Source of the DNA: Methylobacterium sp. DB0501
GTDB lineage: Bacteria > Pseudomonadota > Alphaproteobacteria > Rhizobiales > Beijerinckiaceae
Length of the DNA stretch: 64,000 bases
Assembly: GCF_011043735.1 (NCBI RefSeq)
Contig: NZ_JAAKGV010000009.1
Span: 1 to 64,000 of the forward strand
Direction of reading: 5' to 3'
This document shows, piece by piece, positions 7,218 to 16,705 of this stretch (position 1 is the stretch's first letter; every line of letters starts with the position of its first letter). The translations under genes and the position numbers were made by a program. The notes below the pieces were generated by a model. That model ran no database searches, was not told the origin of the DNA, and saw only the letters and a list, made by a program, of their open reading frames with translations.

Positions 7218-9919
7218 TCCCCCATCACGAACGGCGTCAGCTCCTCCCGCGCCAGGATCCGCGCCAGGGAATCCTCCGCCGGGCCGTCGACCGCCATCAG
7301 CAGGCCGCCGCAGACGGTGCCGCGGCCCGAGACCGCGTAGCGCAGGGTGCAGGCGGGTTCGAGGGCGCCGGGGCGGGCGACGACGAAGCCCTGCATCGTG
7401 CCGGGACGCTCGCTGCGGGCGATCACCGCCTCGAATCCCGCCACCCTGCCGGCGATGGCGAAGGGCACGAGGCCCAGGCGCCGGCCGCCCTGGCGCGCCT
7501 GGGCCCGCCGCGGTCCCTCGATCGCCACCAGGCTCTCCGGCGCCAGGTGGGCGAAGGCCCGGAAGGCCAGGGCGGAGCCGTCGGCGGCGGTGAAGCGGTC
7601 GATGACGGCGAGGCCCGAGAGGTCGTTGGGCAGCACGAAGATCCGCCGGTGGTGCAGGCCCGGCCCGTGCACGTCGGTCTCGACCGCGTGGGCGATCCCG
7701 CCCGGCAGCGCCAGGCTGCCGCGGTGGCGGCCCCGCCCGGCCACCGGCTCGCTCCCGTCCGGCACCGCGACGTTGTGGGCCCGGGCCGAGAGCAGGTAGT
7801 GGCGCGCCGCCCCGGTCTCGACCTGCTCGGAGCCGCCGGCCTCGACGATCCAGCGGGTGGCATTCGCCGCGTAGACGTAGGAGGTGCAGTCGGCGTGGCC
7901 CTGCGGCGCGGTCTCGGCGAAGGTGCAGGCGAAATGAGCCCAGCCGCGGCCGGCGGTCTCGTGGCGCGCCGACAGCCCGTCGGGCCGCAGGCTCGACGAG
8001 GCGGCCGCCGGAGACGCGGCAGGATGGGCGGCAGGGCGCTGCGCCACCAGCCCGGCGCTGCCGCGCAGGCGGGCGATCCAGCCGGCATCGTCGCTCCCCG
8101 CAAAGACCTCGCCGAAGGGCGGCAGCCGCCCGCCCGGATCGAGGAGGCCGGCGAGGTCGGCGAGCGCCGCCTCCGTCCGGGCGGCGACGAGGGGACCGGG
8201 TGCGGCCTCGCCGAGGGGATCCTTGAGCGCCCGCCCGAGGGTGACGAGGTCGAGGCGGCGGTGGAGCGAGGAGTCGGAGAAGCGCCCGTCCGCGGGCAGC
8301 AAAGCCGGCAGGCCGTCGCGCAGGCTCTCGCGGGCGAGTCCCTCCCAGTGGCCGGCGAGCGGCAGGCGCGGCAGGGCGCGGGCGATCCCCAAGAGCGCCG
8401 CGGCGGCCTGGACCTGGTGCAGGCTGCGCCCGAAGGTGTTCTGGCCGACGATCTCCGCCAGAGCGAAGCCGTGCCGCACCGCCTCCCCGGTCAGGAGCGG
8501 GGCCGCCGCCCCGGCCCCCGGCAGGGCGAGGAGCCCGATCCAGACCTCCGCCCGGGCCGGCAGCGCCCCGGGATGCAGGCTCAGCGGGTCGGCCGGCTGG
8601 CCCCAGGGATTGGCCCGCGACCAGCCCTGCGCGAGGGCGAGCGCCCGGGCCGGCGCCGCCTCGGCCAAGGCCGGGAGCCAGGACAGGGACTGGTAGGCGA
8701 GGCGCCAGGGAATCGAGACGGAGGGGCTGGCCCGGAACGGATCCTCGCGGAAGCTCGGGGCCTCCGGCAGCGGCCAGTCCGGGCTGCCGGCCAGCCGCAG
8801 GACGAGGGTGCCGTCGGGCCGCAAGCCGACCGGGCGGTCCTCGCCCCGCAGGGCCCGGGCGCGGGCGAGGGCCAGGGTGGCGGCGCCGGCCTCGCCCGGA
8901 CCGGGGATCCAGGCGGCCTCGGCGCCGGGATCGCGCCCGAGCCGGGCCGAGAGGCGGGCGAGGAAGCCCGGCGCGTCGAGGAGGTCGTCGCCGCACAGGC
9001 TCTCGAGCCGGAACCGATCCTCCAGCGCCACTTCCGGGGCCCCGAGCAGCTCGACCGCGGGCAGCCTCTCGCCCTCCTCCTCCCAGGTGCAGAAGCCGAG
9101 ATCGAGGGTGGCGGCGCCGGCCGGCGGCTCCAGGTCCAGGGTGAAGCGGCGGGCCTGCGGCTTCGCCGGGAGGTTGATCGTCGCGCCGAGGCCCGGCCGC
9201 TCGTCGGAGCCCGGCACCGAGACGGTACCCGGATAGGGCGGCGGGATCTCGGTCCCGTCGCGGTCGCGGTAGACCAGGCTCACCCGCGCCGCGTGCTCGC
9301 TCGGCCGGGGGGCATGAATCTGCCCGCGCACGACGAGGCCGAGCCCGGGCACCAGGGCATGGCGCAGGAGGTCCGGCGCCGGCCCGAGGCGGCGGCGCCG
9401 GAACGCCGCATCGTCGAGGGCCGCGCCCGGACGCAGGCGCAGGTCGGCGACCGTGAATCCTTCCGTGTTGCGCCAGGAGCGGAGCGTCAGCGCGAGGCCC
9501 CGGGCCTGGGGCGGCACGCCGAACGCCACCCGCAGCGGGGCCGCCCGCAGGAACTCGCTGCCGGCGGGCTGGCAGGCCGGCCCGGCGATCCAGGCGCTGT
9601 GCGGATCGAGCAGCGTGCGGGCGAGGCCGGGCACCTGCTCGACGTCGAGGCTCGACCCGTCGGCGGCGAGGAAATCGAAGCCGGCGAGCGCGAAATCGAG
9701 GGCCTGTCCCCCCTCCTCCTCGGGCGACCAGGCGAGGCGCGCCTCGAGGCAGCACCGGGTCCCCGGCGGCAGGTCGGCGAAGGTCAGGAGCACCCGCGAC
9801 CACCGATTGTTGGCGGTGATCGCGTGCTCGCCCTCGCGCGCGCCGGGCCCCGCCCCGCCGGCATAGCGGGCCTGGACCGGGAGCAGGGCCGGCTCGGAGG
9901 GCGGCAGGGCCGGAAGCAT
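7214..9919 (-). CDS. Heparinase II/III-like protein with large N-terminal region
   Basis: A 901-residue protein. The C-terminal third carries the heparinase II/III-like signature: YVYAANATRWIVEAGG, then LLSARAHNVAVPDG with the family's conserved Arg-x-x-His-Asn at about residues 712-716, then a beta-rich tail (FVLPNDLSGLAVIDRF). This family includes polysaccharide lyases acting on uronic-acid polymers. The first ~300 residues are beta-rich and look like two beta-sandwich or carbohydrate-binding modules (LALTLRSWRNTEGFTVADLRL; SLVYRDRDGTEIPPPYPG). The middle (about 390-640) is Ala/Leu-rich and helical, consistent with an alpha/alpha toroid. No signal peptide is visible at the ATG (9919), odd for a lyase. 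The gene stands alone, divergent from the flagellar operon. Polysaccharide processing (capsule or exopolysaccharide) is inferred. Confidence 0.7.
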   Translation of the reverse strand: MLPALPPSEPALLPVQARYAGGAGPGAREGEHAITANNRWSRVLLTFADLPPGTRCCLEARLAWSPEEEGGQALDFALAGFDFLAADGSSLDVEQVPGLARTLLDPHSAWIAGPACQPAGSEFLRAAPLRVAFGVPPQARGLALTLRSWRNTEGFTVADLRLRPGAALDDAAFRRRRLGPAPDLLRHALVPGLGLVVRGQIHAPRPSEHAARVSLVYRDRDGTEIPPPYPGTVSVPGSDERPGLGATINLPAKPQARRFTLDLEPPAGAATLDLGFCTWEEEGERLPAVELLGAPEVALEDRFRLESLCGDDLLDAPGFLARLSARLGRDPGAEAAWIPGPGEAGAATLALARARALRGEDRPVGLRPDGTLVLRLAGSPDWPLPEAPSFREDPFRASPSVSIPWRLAYQSLSWLPALAEAAPARALALAQGWSRANPWGQPADPLSLHPGALPARAEVWIGLLALPGAGAAAPLLTGEAVRHGFALAEIVGQNTFGRSLHQVQAAAALLGIARALPRLPLAGHWEGLARESLRDGLPALLPADGRFSDSSLHRRLDLVTLGRALKDPLGEAAPGPLVAARTEAALADLAGLLDPGGRLPPFGEVFAGSDDAGWIARLRGSAGLVAQRPAAHPAASPAAASSSLRPDGLSARHETAGRGWAHFACTFAETAPQGHADCTSYVYAANATRWIVEAGGSEQVETGAARHYLLSARAHNVAVPDGSEPVAGRGRHRGSLALPGGIAHAVETDVHGPGLHHRRIFVLPNDLSGLAVIDRFTAADGSALAFRAFAHLAPESLVAIEGPRRAQARQGGRRLGLVPFAIAGRVAGFEAVIARSERPGTMQGFVVARPGALEPACTLRYAVSGRGTVCGGLLMAVDGPAEDSLARILAREELTPFVMGE

Positions 9920-10150
9920 GATGCGACGGAACGGACAGAGCCTGGAGGGGAATCCCAGCGCCAGTGCCGGGGACGGGCCTCCCCTGTCAAGGCACCGATC
10001 GCGTCACCGGGGGGCGCGGCTGCCGTCCCCGCCCGCCAGCTTCGCCAGCCTCGGGCAAGGTTGCGACCCTAAATCCTCGGTTACGCGGCAGGCCCGGCCA
10101 TCGGGTCGTTTCGGGACGATGCGAGGAGTGACGGACATGGAGGGCTTCGC

Positions 10151-10531
10151 GTGACGGGCGTCTACCTGTTCGATCTCGCTTCGCTGCACACCCGGTACCT
10201 GTCGGTGCGCCAGTCGGCCATCGCCGGCAACGTGGCGAACGCCAACACCCAGGGCTACCAGGCTCGGGACACCGTGCCCTTCGCCCTGGTGCTCGCCCGC
10301 ACCGGCTCCGACATGGCGAAGACGACGCCGGCCCATCTCGGCACGCAGGGCCTCGGCGTGCAGACCCGCAAGGACCAGGCCGGCTGGGACGTGCTCGAGA
10401 CCGCGAGCAGCGTCAGCCTGGAGCAGGAGATGCTGAAGGCCTCCGAGGTGTCGCGCCAGCACAACCTCGATGTCGGCGTGGTGCGCAGCTTCCACCGCAT
10501 GCTGATGTCGGCCGTGAGGAGCGGATCGTGA
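10151..10531 (+). CDS. flgB: Flagellar basal-body rod protein FlgB
   Basis: 126 residues, first gene of the flagellar operon. FlgB is a proximal rod subunit exported by the flagellar type III apparatus. The N-terminal rod/hook motif is clear (residues 13-36: [21 protein letters not shown], then QGYQARD), and the C-terminus has the heptad-rich helix [20 protein letters not shown]. The start is a GTG at 10151. The stop overlaps the GTG of flgC by 4 bases (GTGA), indicating translational coupling. Confidence 0.93.
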   Translation: MTGVYLFDLASLHTRYLSVRQSAIAGNVANANTQGYQARDTVPFALVLARTGSDMAKTTPAHLGTQGLGVQTRKDQAGWDVLETASSVSLEQEMLKASEVSRQHNLDVGVVRSFHRMLMSAVRSGS

Positions 10532-10944
10532 TCGACCCCCTGCTGGCCGCCTCCCGCCTCGCGAGCGCGGGCCTCGAAGCCCAGTCCCTGCGCATGCGGG
10601 TGGTGTCGGAGAACCTCGCCAACACCCAGTCGACCGGCGACGTGCCGGGGGCCGATCCCTATTCGCGCAAGACCGTGACCTTCAAGGCCGAGCTCGACCG
10701 GGCGATCGGCGCCGCCTCGGTCAGGGTGCGCGACATCGACACCGACAAGACCCCGTTCCGCGTCGAGTACGACCCGAGCAACCCGGCGGCGGACCAGAAC
10801 GGCAACGTCAAGCTGCCGAACGTGAACGCCCTGATCGAGATGGCCGACATGCGCGAGGCCAACCGCTCCTACGAAGCCAATCTGCAGGTGATCAAGCAGG
10901 CCCGCGCGATGGTGGCCAGCGTGATCGACCTCCTGAGGACATGA
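10528..10944 (+). CDS. flgC: Flagellar basal-body rod protein FlgC
   Basis: 138 residues, proximal rod protein. The N-terminal motif [17 protein letters not shown] and the C-terminal [22 protein letters not shown] are characteristic of FlgC. Start is GTG at 10528, overlapping flgB. fliE follows after 7 bases. Cytosolic synthesis, then export to the periplasmic rod. Confidence 0.94.
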   Translation: MIDPLLAASRLASAGLEAQSLRMRVVSENLANTQSTGDVPGADPYSRKTVTFKAELDRAIGAASVRVRDIDTDKTPFRVEYDPSNPAADQNGNVKLPNVNALIEMADMREANRSYEANLQVIKQARAMVASVIDLLRT

Positions 10945-10951
10945 GCCACCG

Positions 10952-11305
10952 ATGATCGAGGCCCTCACCCTCTCGGCCTTCGACCGGGCCGCCGCTTCCG
11001 CCCGGCCCGAGGCGGCGGCTGCCGTCCAGCGCGCCGTGCTGCCCCCGGTGACCGGCGCCGGCCTGCCGGGCGTGGACGCCGCCGCGCCGACGGATTTCGG
11101 GCAGATCATGGCGAGCTTCGCTACCGGCGTGCGCAACGACCTGCGCACCGGCGAGGCCGCCTCGATCGCCGGCATCCAGGGCAAGGTGTCGACCCAGCAG
11201 GTGGTCGAGGCGGTGATGTCCGCCGAGCAGAGCCTGCAGACCGCGGTCGCCATCCGCGACAAGGTCGTGGCCGCCTATCTCGAACTGAGCCGCATGGCGA
11301 TCTGA
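10952..11305 (+). CDS. fliE: Flagellar hook-basal body complex protein FliE
   Basis: 117 residues. FliE joins the MS ring to the proximal rod and is needed to start rod export. The C-terminal part is typical: [19 protein letters not shown], then [30 protein letters not shown]. The N-terminal ~50 residues are Ala/Pro-rich and poorly conserved, as usual. Lies between flgC and flgG, the standard rhizobial order. Confidence 0.93.
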   Translation: MIEALTLSAFDRAAASARPEAAAAVQRAVLPPVTGAGLPGVDAAAPTDFGQIMASFATGVRNDLRTGEAASIAGIQGKVSTQQVVEAVMSAEQSLQTAVAIRDKVVAAYLELSRMAI

Positions 11306-11318
11306 GGATTTCACCAAG

Positions 11319-12107
11319 ATGAGAGCGCTCGCCGTCGCCGCCACGGGCATGTCCGCCCAGCAGCTCAACCTCGAGGTCATCGCCAACAACATCGCCAACC
11401 TGAACACCACCGGGTTCAAGGGGGCGCGGGCCGAGTTCACCGACCTGCTCTACCAGGCCGAGCGGCAGCAGGGCGTGCCCAACCAGTCCGGCCAGGAGGC
11501 GGTCCCCGAGGGCGCGATGCTCGGCCTCGGCGTGCGCGCCGCGGCGATCCGCAACCTGCACCGCCAGGGCCAGCTCACCAATACGGCGAACCAGCTCGAT
11601 CTGGCCATCAACGGCCGCGGCTACTTCCAGATCACGAGCCCGAGCGGCGAGATCAACTACACCCGCGCCGGTGCCTTCAACAAGAACGCCACCGGCCAGC
11701 TCGTCACCCTCGAGGGCTACACGGTCGATCCGGCGATCCTGATCCCGCCGACCGCGACCGAGATCACCATCAACCTGTCGGGCCAGGTCTTCGCCAAGAT
11801 CGACGGTCAAGTGGCGCAGCAGAATATCGGCCAGATCACCATCGCCAACTTCGCCAACGAGTCGGGCCTCGAGCCCCTCGGCAACGGCCTCTACCGCGAG
11901 ACCCCGGCCTCGGGCGCGGCGGTGATCGGCAATCCGGGCGATGCCAGCTACGGCAAGCTGCAGCAGGGCTACCTCGAAGGCTCGAACGTCGACCCGGTCA
12001 AGGAGATCACCAGCCTGATCACCGCCCAGCGCTCGTTCGAGATGAACTCCAAGGTGATCCAGGCCGTCGACGAGATGGCGGGCACGATCGCCAAGGGTAT
12101 CCGCTAA
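11319..12107 (+). CDS. flgG: Flagellar distal rod protein FlgG
   Basis: 262 residues, normal length. It begins [20 protein letters not shown] followed by [15 protein letters not shown], the rod/hook N-terminal motif with the FlgG-type [13 protein letters not shown]. The C-terminus has [24 protein letters not shown], the matching coiled-coil segment. FlgG builds the distal rod. It is followed by a 235-base gap, the only large break in the operon. Confidence 0.96.
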   Translation: MRALAVAATGMSAQQLNLEVIANNIANLNTTGFKGARAEFTDLLYQAERQQGVPNQSGQEAVPEGAMLGLGVRAAAIRNLHRQGQLTNTANQLDLAINGRGYFQITSPSGEINYTRAGAFNKNATGQLVTLEGYTVDPAILIPPTATEITINLSGQVFAKIDGQVAQQNIGQITIANFANESGLEPLGNGLYRETPASGAAVIGNPGDASYGKLQQGYLEGSNVDPVKEITSLITAQRSFEMNSKVIQAVDEMAGTIAKGIR

Positions 12108-12342
12108 GAAGGTATCCGGTCACAGGAAGCCGGCGAGCCGCGATCCGGCCCGCCGGAGGTCGAAAGCTCGGGCTCGAAGAGATCGCCGAGAGTTCCGGAG
12201 CCCTCCTGCGAGGCTGCTGCAGGCAGCGGCACCTCGGGATGCGGTCGCGGGTGGGAGAAATTCTACCGATCGAGTCGAACACGCTCCGAATCTGCCACGC
12301 CGCCGGCCCCGGCGGCGCCCCTCCTCCCGGCGCGACACCTCC

Positions 12343-12846
12343 ATGCGTTCCATTCTCCGGCACTCCCGTCTCCTGCTGGCGCTCGTCGGCCTCTGCCTTC
12401 CGGCCGCCCTCGGCATCGCCGCCCCGACCTCCTCGCCCACCGCCCTCGCGGCGGACGAGATGATGCTGCCGGTGCCGGTCGTGACGATCTATCCGGGCGA
12501 CACGATCAAGGAATCGATGCTGCGCTTCCAGGCCTACCCGTCCACCTTCCGGGCCCGGGCCGCCGTGATCGACGCGCCGCTCGCCATCGTCGGCCGCACC
12601 GCCCGCCGGATGCTGCTGCCGGGCGAGCCGGTGCCGGTCAACGCCATCGACGATCCGCGCCTCGTCACCCGCGGCACGCCGACCCAGATGATCTTCGAGG
12701 AGAACGGCCTCGTCATCACGGCGGTCGGGTCGCCGCTGCAGAATGGCGGCCTCGGCGAGACCATCCGGGTCCGCAACACCGACACCAACCGCATCGTGCT
12801 CGGCACCGTGATGGCCGACGGGCGCATCAAGATCGGCGGGTTCTGA
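12343..12846 (+). CDS. flgA: Flagellar P-ring assembly chaperone FlgA
   Basis: 167 residues. An N-terminal export signal (about 1-35, ending ALAADE) is followed by a SAF-type domain: PVPVVTIYPGDTIKESML, GRTARRMLLPGEPVPVNAI and a C-terminal GETIRVRNTDTNRIVLGTV, the FlgA signature. FlgA helps assemble the FlgI P ring in the periplasm, which fits its overlap with flgI (TGATG at 12844-12848). The 235 bases upstream leave room for a secondary promoter, but no clear one is visible. Confidence 0.92.
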   Translation: MRSILRHSRLLLALVGLCLPAALGIAAPTSSPTALAADEMMLPVPVVTIYPGDTIKESMLRFQAYPSTFRARAAVIDAPLAIVGRTARRMLLPGEPVPVNAIDDPRLVTRGTPTQMIFEENGLVITAVGSPLQNGGLGETIRVRNTDTNRIVLGTVMADGRIKIGGF

Positions 12847-14009
12847 TGCGAGCCGTCCTCCGCGCCCTCCGCGCCGGCGTCGCGCTGGCACTGGTCCTCG
12901 TCATGGGCCTCGACGTCGCGCCGGTCGTCCCTGCGCACGCCGCGGCGCCCGTGATCGCCACCGGCGGCTTCGCCCGGATCAAGGACGTCGCCAGCCTCAA
13001 GGGCGTGCGCGACAACCAGATCGTCGGCTACGGCCTCGTCACCGGCCTGCAGGGCACCGGCGACACCCTGCGCAACGCCCAGTTTACCGAGCAGTCGCTG
13101 CAATCGATGCTCGACCGGATGGGCATCAACGTGCGCGACGCGCGCCTGCGCACCCGCAACGTCGCCGCCGTGATGGTGACCGCCGACCTGCCGCCTTACG
13201 TCGGCGCCGGCTCGCGCATCGACGTCACGGTCACCTCGCTGGGCGACGCGACCTCCCTGCGGGGCGGCACCCTGCTGATGACGCCCCTGTCGGGCGGCGA
13301 CGGCAACGTCTACGCCGCCGCGCAGGGGCCGCTGGCGGTCTCAGGGTTCTCGGCGCAGGGCCAGGCCGAGCAGCTGACGCAAGGGGTGCCGACCGCCGGC
13401 CGCATCCCGAACGGCGCGCTGATCGAGCGCGAGGTGCCGGGCGCGTTCCGCGACCTGCCCGAGCTGATCTTCGAGCTGAAGAACCCCGACTTCAAGACGG
13501 CGACGATGGTGGCCGACGCCATCAACGCCTACGCGATCGGCCGTTTCCGCCGCCGCATCGCCAGCCCGCGCGACCAGCGCTCGGTGGTGCTGCAGCGTCC
13601 CCGCGACATGATCCTGCCGCGCCTCGTCGCCGAGATCGGCGACCTGACGATCCAGCCGGACGTCCCGGCCCGGGTCGTGGTCGACCAGCGCACCGGCACG
13701 GTGGTGATCGGCCGCAACGTCCAGATCTCCACGGTGGCGGTGACCCACGGCAACCTCACGGTGCGGGTCACCGAGACGCCGGAAGTGTCGCAGCCCGCGC
13801 CCTTCTCCAACGGCCAGACCACCGTGGTGCCGCGCACCGAGGTCGCGGCCCGCGAGGAGCAGGGCCGGCTCGCGGTGCTCGGCGGCTCGGACCTCCAGAC
13901 CCTGGTGCGCGGCCTCAACCAGGTGGGTCTCAAGCCCACCGACATCATCGCGATCCTCCAGGCGGTGAAGACCGCCGGCGCCCTCCAGGCAGAGCTCGTC
14001 GTGCAATGA
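12846..14009 (+). CDS. flgI: Flagellar P-ring protein FlgI
   Basis: 387 residues. A signal peptide (about 1-34) is followed by the conserved FlgI start RIKDVASLKGVRDNQIVGYG and the internal GTGDTLRNAQFTEQSLQSML. The C-terminus (DLQTLVRGLNQVGLKPTDII) is also typical. FlgI forms the periplasmic P ring around the rod. It overlaps flgA upstream and motE downstream (ATGA at 14006-14009). Confidence 0.96.
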   Translation: MRAVLRALRAGVALALVLVMGLDVAPVVPAHAAAPVIATGGFARIKDVASLKGVRDNQIVGYGLVTGLQGTGDTLRNAQFTEQSLQSMLDRMGINVRDARLRTRNVAAVMVTADLPPYVGAGSRIDVTVTSLGDATSLRGGTLLMTPLSGGDGNVYAAAQGPLAVSGFSAQGQAEQLTQGVPTAGRIPNGALIEREVPGAFRDLPELIFELKNPDFKTATMVADAINAYAIGRFRRRIASPRDQRSVVLQRPRDMILPRLVAEIGDLTIQPDVPARVVVDQRTGTVVIGRNVQISTVAVTHGNLTVRVTETPEVSQPAPFSNGQTTVVPRTEVAAREEQGRLAVLGGSDLQTLVRGLNQVGLKPTDIIAILQAVKTAGALQAELVVQ

Positions 14010-14596
14010 CCCGGATCCTCGCCGCCCTCCTGCCGGTGCTCTTCCTGGCGCTGCCCGGGCCGGCTCTCGCCGCCGGCGACGGCCACGGCGCCCCGGCGAG
14101 CGACCCTGCCAAGGACGCGGCGATGCGCGCCATCGCGGCCCGCGACGCCCCCAAGGAGCCGACCGCCCAGGACTTCGTCGCCCGGGACGCGAAGGATGCG
14201 GGCAAGTCCGGCTACTGCGCCACCATCGCGGACGCGGCGGCCGACGCCCGCTTCGCCTGGCAGAAGGAGCAGCTCGCCGCGCTCGAGAAGCAGGTCGAGG
14301 AGCGCATCCGCCGCCTCGAGGAGAAGCGCGTCGAGTACGAGGCGGTGGTCCAGCGCCGCAAGGAGTTCCTGGCCAAGGCCGACGAGAGCGTCGTGGCGGT
14401 CTACGCCAAGATGCGGGCCGACGCCGCGGCGCTCCAGCTCTCCAACATGCCCGAGGACAACGCCGCGGCGATCCTGGTGAAGCTCAATGCCCGGACGGCG
14501 AGCGCGGTGCTCGCCGAGATGGAGGCCTCCCGCGCCGCCACCCTCGCCCGCAAGATGGCCGAGGCCGGCCGCCGCAAGGACAACGAGAGATCGTGA
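14006..14596 (+). CDS. motE: MotE-family periplasmic chaperone for MotC
   Basis: 196 residues with a signal peptide (about 1-22) and a long charged coiled coil (residues about 85-140: KEQLAALEKQVEERIRRLEE and onward), then a conserved MPEDNAAAILVKLNARTAS segment resembling MgtE-type N-terminal repeats. In rhizobia MotE, between flgI and flgH, is reported to aid folding or stability of the periplasmic motility protein MotC. The position and fold match. It overlaps flgI and flgH. Confidence 0.85.
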   Translation: MTRILAALLPVLFLALPGPALAAGDGHGAPASDPAKDAAMRAIAARDAPKEPTAQDFVARDAKDAGKSGYCATIADAAADARFAWQKEQLAALEKQVEERIRRLEEKRVEYEAVVQRRKEFLAKADESVVAVYAKMRADAAALQLSNMPEDNAAAILVKLNARTASAVLAEMEASRAATLARKMAEAGRRKDNERS

Positions 14597-15318
14597 TGAC
14601 CCGCTCAGCTCCGGCCCTCTGCCTCCTCGGGCTGGCCGTTTCAAGTCTGTCCCTCGCCGGCTGCCAGAGCAGGCTCGACGAGTTCGGCCGCCCGCCGACC
14701 CTGACGCCGATCGGCACCGGGCTCTCCGCCCCGCGCGAGGCCCTGCCCTCGACCTTCGGCTCGCTCCAGGGCCGCCACAGCTACCATTCGACCTGGACGC
14801 CGGCGAGCGCCGACCTCTTCCAGGATCCCCGCGCCCGCAACATCGGCGACGTGCTGACGGTCAGCATCCTGATCAACGACAAGGCGCAGTTCGACAATGC
14901 CAGCGACCGCTCGCGCAGCCAGAAGTCGAGCCTCGGCTTCGACTTCGGCTACGGCGTCTCGGGGCTGAAGGACTCGGCCACCGCCGATACCGGCATCCGC
15001 TCCGGCACCGAGACCAAGGGCCAGGGCACCATCGACCGCAAGGAGAACCTGAGCCTGTCGGTGGCCGCGGTGATCACCGAGGTGCTGCCCAACGGCAACC
15101 TCCTGATCAGCGGCTCGCAGGAGATCCGGGTCAACAACGAGGTCCGGGTGCTCAACGTCGCCGGCATCGTGCGGCCGCGCGACATCTCGCGCAAGAACAC
15201 CATCGATTACGACAAGATCGCCGAGGCCCGCGTCTCCTATGGCGGCCGCGGCCGCCTGACCGACGTGCAGGGGCCGACCCTCGGCCAGCAGATCTTCGAG
15301 ACCGTCGCGCCGTTCTGA
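14596..15318 (+). CDS. flgH: Flagellar L-ring lipoprotein FlgH
   Basis: About 240 residues. A lipoprotein signal with lipobox LAGC is near residues 20-23, then the FlgH landmarks: SLFQDPRARNIGDVLTV-like segment (here LFQDPRARNIGDVLTVSIL), QGTIDRKENLSLSVAAVITEVLPNG, and RPRDISRKNTI. It forms the outer-membrane L ring. The start may be the ATG at 14596 (TGATG overlap with motE) or the GTG one codon earlier at 14593. Confidence 0.95.
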   Translation: MTRSAPALCLLGLAVSSLSLAGCQSRLDEFGRPPTLTPIGTGLSAPREALPSTFGSLQGRHSYHSTWTPASADLFQDPRARNIGDVLTVSILINDKAQFDNASDRSRSQKSSLGFDFGYGVSGLKDSATADTGIRSGTETKGQGTIDRKENLSLSVAAVITEVLPNGNLLISGSQEIRVNNEVRVLNVAGIVRPRDISRKNTIDYDKIAEARVSYGGRGRLTDVQGPTLGQQIFETVAPF

Positions 15319-15343
15319 CGGCCTCGAACCGGAAGGACCCGCG

Positions 15344-15835
15344 ATGGCGGACAAGGACGAGACGAAGAAGGGCGGCGGCAAGGCGTGGATCGGCGCGCTC
15401 GCCCTCTGCACCCTGGTGGCGGTGGGCACCGGCGCCGCCCTCGGCCTGTACCTGATGACGAGCGTCGAGAAGGCCGCCGGCGAGAAGGCGCGTGAGGCGC
15501 AGGAGCACGAGAAGGCCGCCACGGTGCTGAACTACACCGGCGATCTGACCCTGCGCAGCGTCGGCTCGGTCGTGACGAACCTCGCCGAGCCGGCGGATTC
15601 CTGGATCCGGCTCGAATCCTCGGTGGTGTTCAAGACCGGCAGCCTGCCGACTCCCGACATCACGGTGGCGGAGATCAAGGCCGACATCGTCGCCTACCTG
15701 CGCACGCTCTCGACGGCGCAGATCGAGGGGGCGAGCGGCCTGCAGCACCTGCGCGAGGACCTCAACGAGCGCGTCGCCCTGCGCACCAAGGGCGCCGTGC
15801 GCGAGGTCATCGTCGAAGCGTTGGTGGTCCAGTGA
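15344..15835 (+). CDS. fliL: Flagellar basal body-associated protein FliL
   Basis: 163 residues. One N-terminal membrane helix (about 14-38: WIGALALCTLVAVGTGAALG) follows a short Lys-rich cytosolic tail. The periplasmic domain contains YLRTLSTAQIEGASGLQHLR and ends VREVIVEALVVQ, the FliL C-terminal pattern. FliL associates with stators and supports torque. Its stop overlaps the fliP GTG start by 4 bases (GTGA). Confidence 0.92.
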   Translation: MADKDETKKGGGKAWIGALALCTLVAVGTGAALGLYLMTSVEKAAGEKAREAQEHEKAATVLNYTGDLTLRSVGSVVTNLAEPADSWIRLESSVVFKTGSLPTPDITVAEIKADIVAYLRTLSTAQIEGASGLQHLREDLNERVALRTKGAVREVIVEALVVQ

Positions 15836-16614
15836 GCCGGCGCCTCCGCCGCGGTCTCGCCTGGGCCCTCCTTCCCCTCCTCGTGCTCCTCCCCGCCGGC
15901 GCGGCGCTGGCGCAGGGGGCGGCCGGCGCCGTCACCGGCATCCCGGCCCTCGATTCGCTGCTGCCGGCCGGCAACGGCGCCGCCAGCGGGCGCATCCTCC
16001 AGCTCGTCGCCCTGCTCACGGTCCTGTCCCTGGCGCCGGGTCTGCTCGTGATGGTGACGAGCTTCACGCGCTTCGCCGTGGCGTTCTCGTTCCTGCGCTC
16101 GGGCCTCGGCCTGCAGAGCACGCCGGCCAACCTGTTCCTGGTCAGCCTGTCGCTGTTCATGACCTTCTACGTCATGGCGCCGACCTTCGACCGGGCCTGG
16201 AGCGAAGGCGTGCGGCCGCTGCAGGAGAACCGGATCACCGAGGAGGAGGCCTTCACCCGCATCACCGACCCGTTCCGCGAGTTCATGTCGGCCCAGGTGC
16301 GCCCGAAGGACCTCCAGACGTTCCAGGACCTCGCCAGCCGCACCTTCCCCAAGCCCAAGGAGGGCGAGAAGATCGACCTGCGCATCCTGATCCCGGCCTT
16401 CATGATCTCGGAATTGCGCCGCGGCTTCGAGATCGGCTTCCTCATCGCCCTGCCCTTCCTCGTCATCGACATGATTGTCTCGACGATCGTGATGTCGATG
16501 GGCATGATGATGCTGCCGCCCACGGTGATCTCGCTGCCGTTCAAGGTGTTGTTCTTCATCCTGATCGACGGGTGGAACCTGCTGGTGAGCGGGCTGGTCC
16601 GGTCGTTCTTCTAA
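15832..16614 (+). CDS. fliP: Flagellar type III export protein FliP
   Basis: 260 residues from a GTG start. A cleavable signal peptide (about 1-28) is followed by membrane helices: LVALLTVLSLAPGLLVMVTSFTR-type first helix, a second (NLFLVSLSLFMTFYVMAP), then two C-terminal helices including FLIALPFLVIDMIVSTIVMS and MMLPPTVISLPFKVLFFILID. These are strict FliP motifs. FliP forms the export gate with FliQ and FliR. It ends this operon; the following genes are on the other strand. Confidence 0.97.
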   Translation: MSRRLRRGLAWALLPLLVLLPAGAALAQGAAGAVTGIPALDSLLPAGNGAASGRILQLVALLTVLSLAPGLLVMVTSFTRFAVAFSFLRSGLGLQSTPANLFLVSLSLFMTFYVMAPTFDRAWSEGVRPLQENRITEEEAFTRITDPFREFMSAQVRPKDLQTFQDLASRTFPKPKEGEKIDLRILIPAFMISELRRGFEIGFLIALPFLVIDMIVSTIVMSMGMMMLPPTVISLPFKVLFFILIDGWNLLVSGLVRSFF

Positions 16615-16705
16615 GTCTGTTCCACATCGAGCGCGTGCCCGAACCTCGCCCTGTGCGGAGCAGGCCGGGAGCGGGGCGGCGCGACGCCGAAGGACTTGGC
16701 GCCCG

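Noticed and set aside
7061..10072. A 1003-residue plus-strand reading frame opposite the heparinase-like gene
   Set aside because: Composition is Arg/Gly/Gln-rich antisense shadow of the GC-rich heparinase gene; no domains, and the minus strand carries the recognisable HN...DG motifs.
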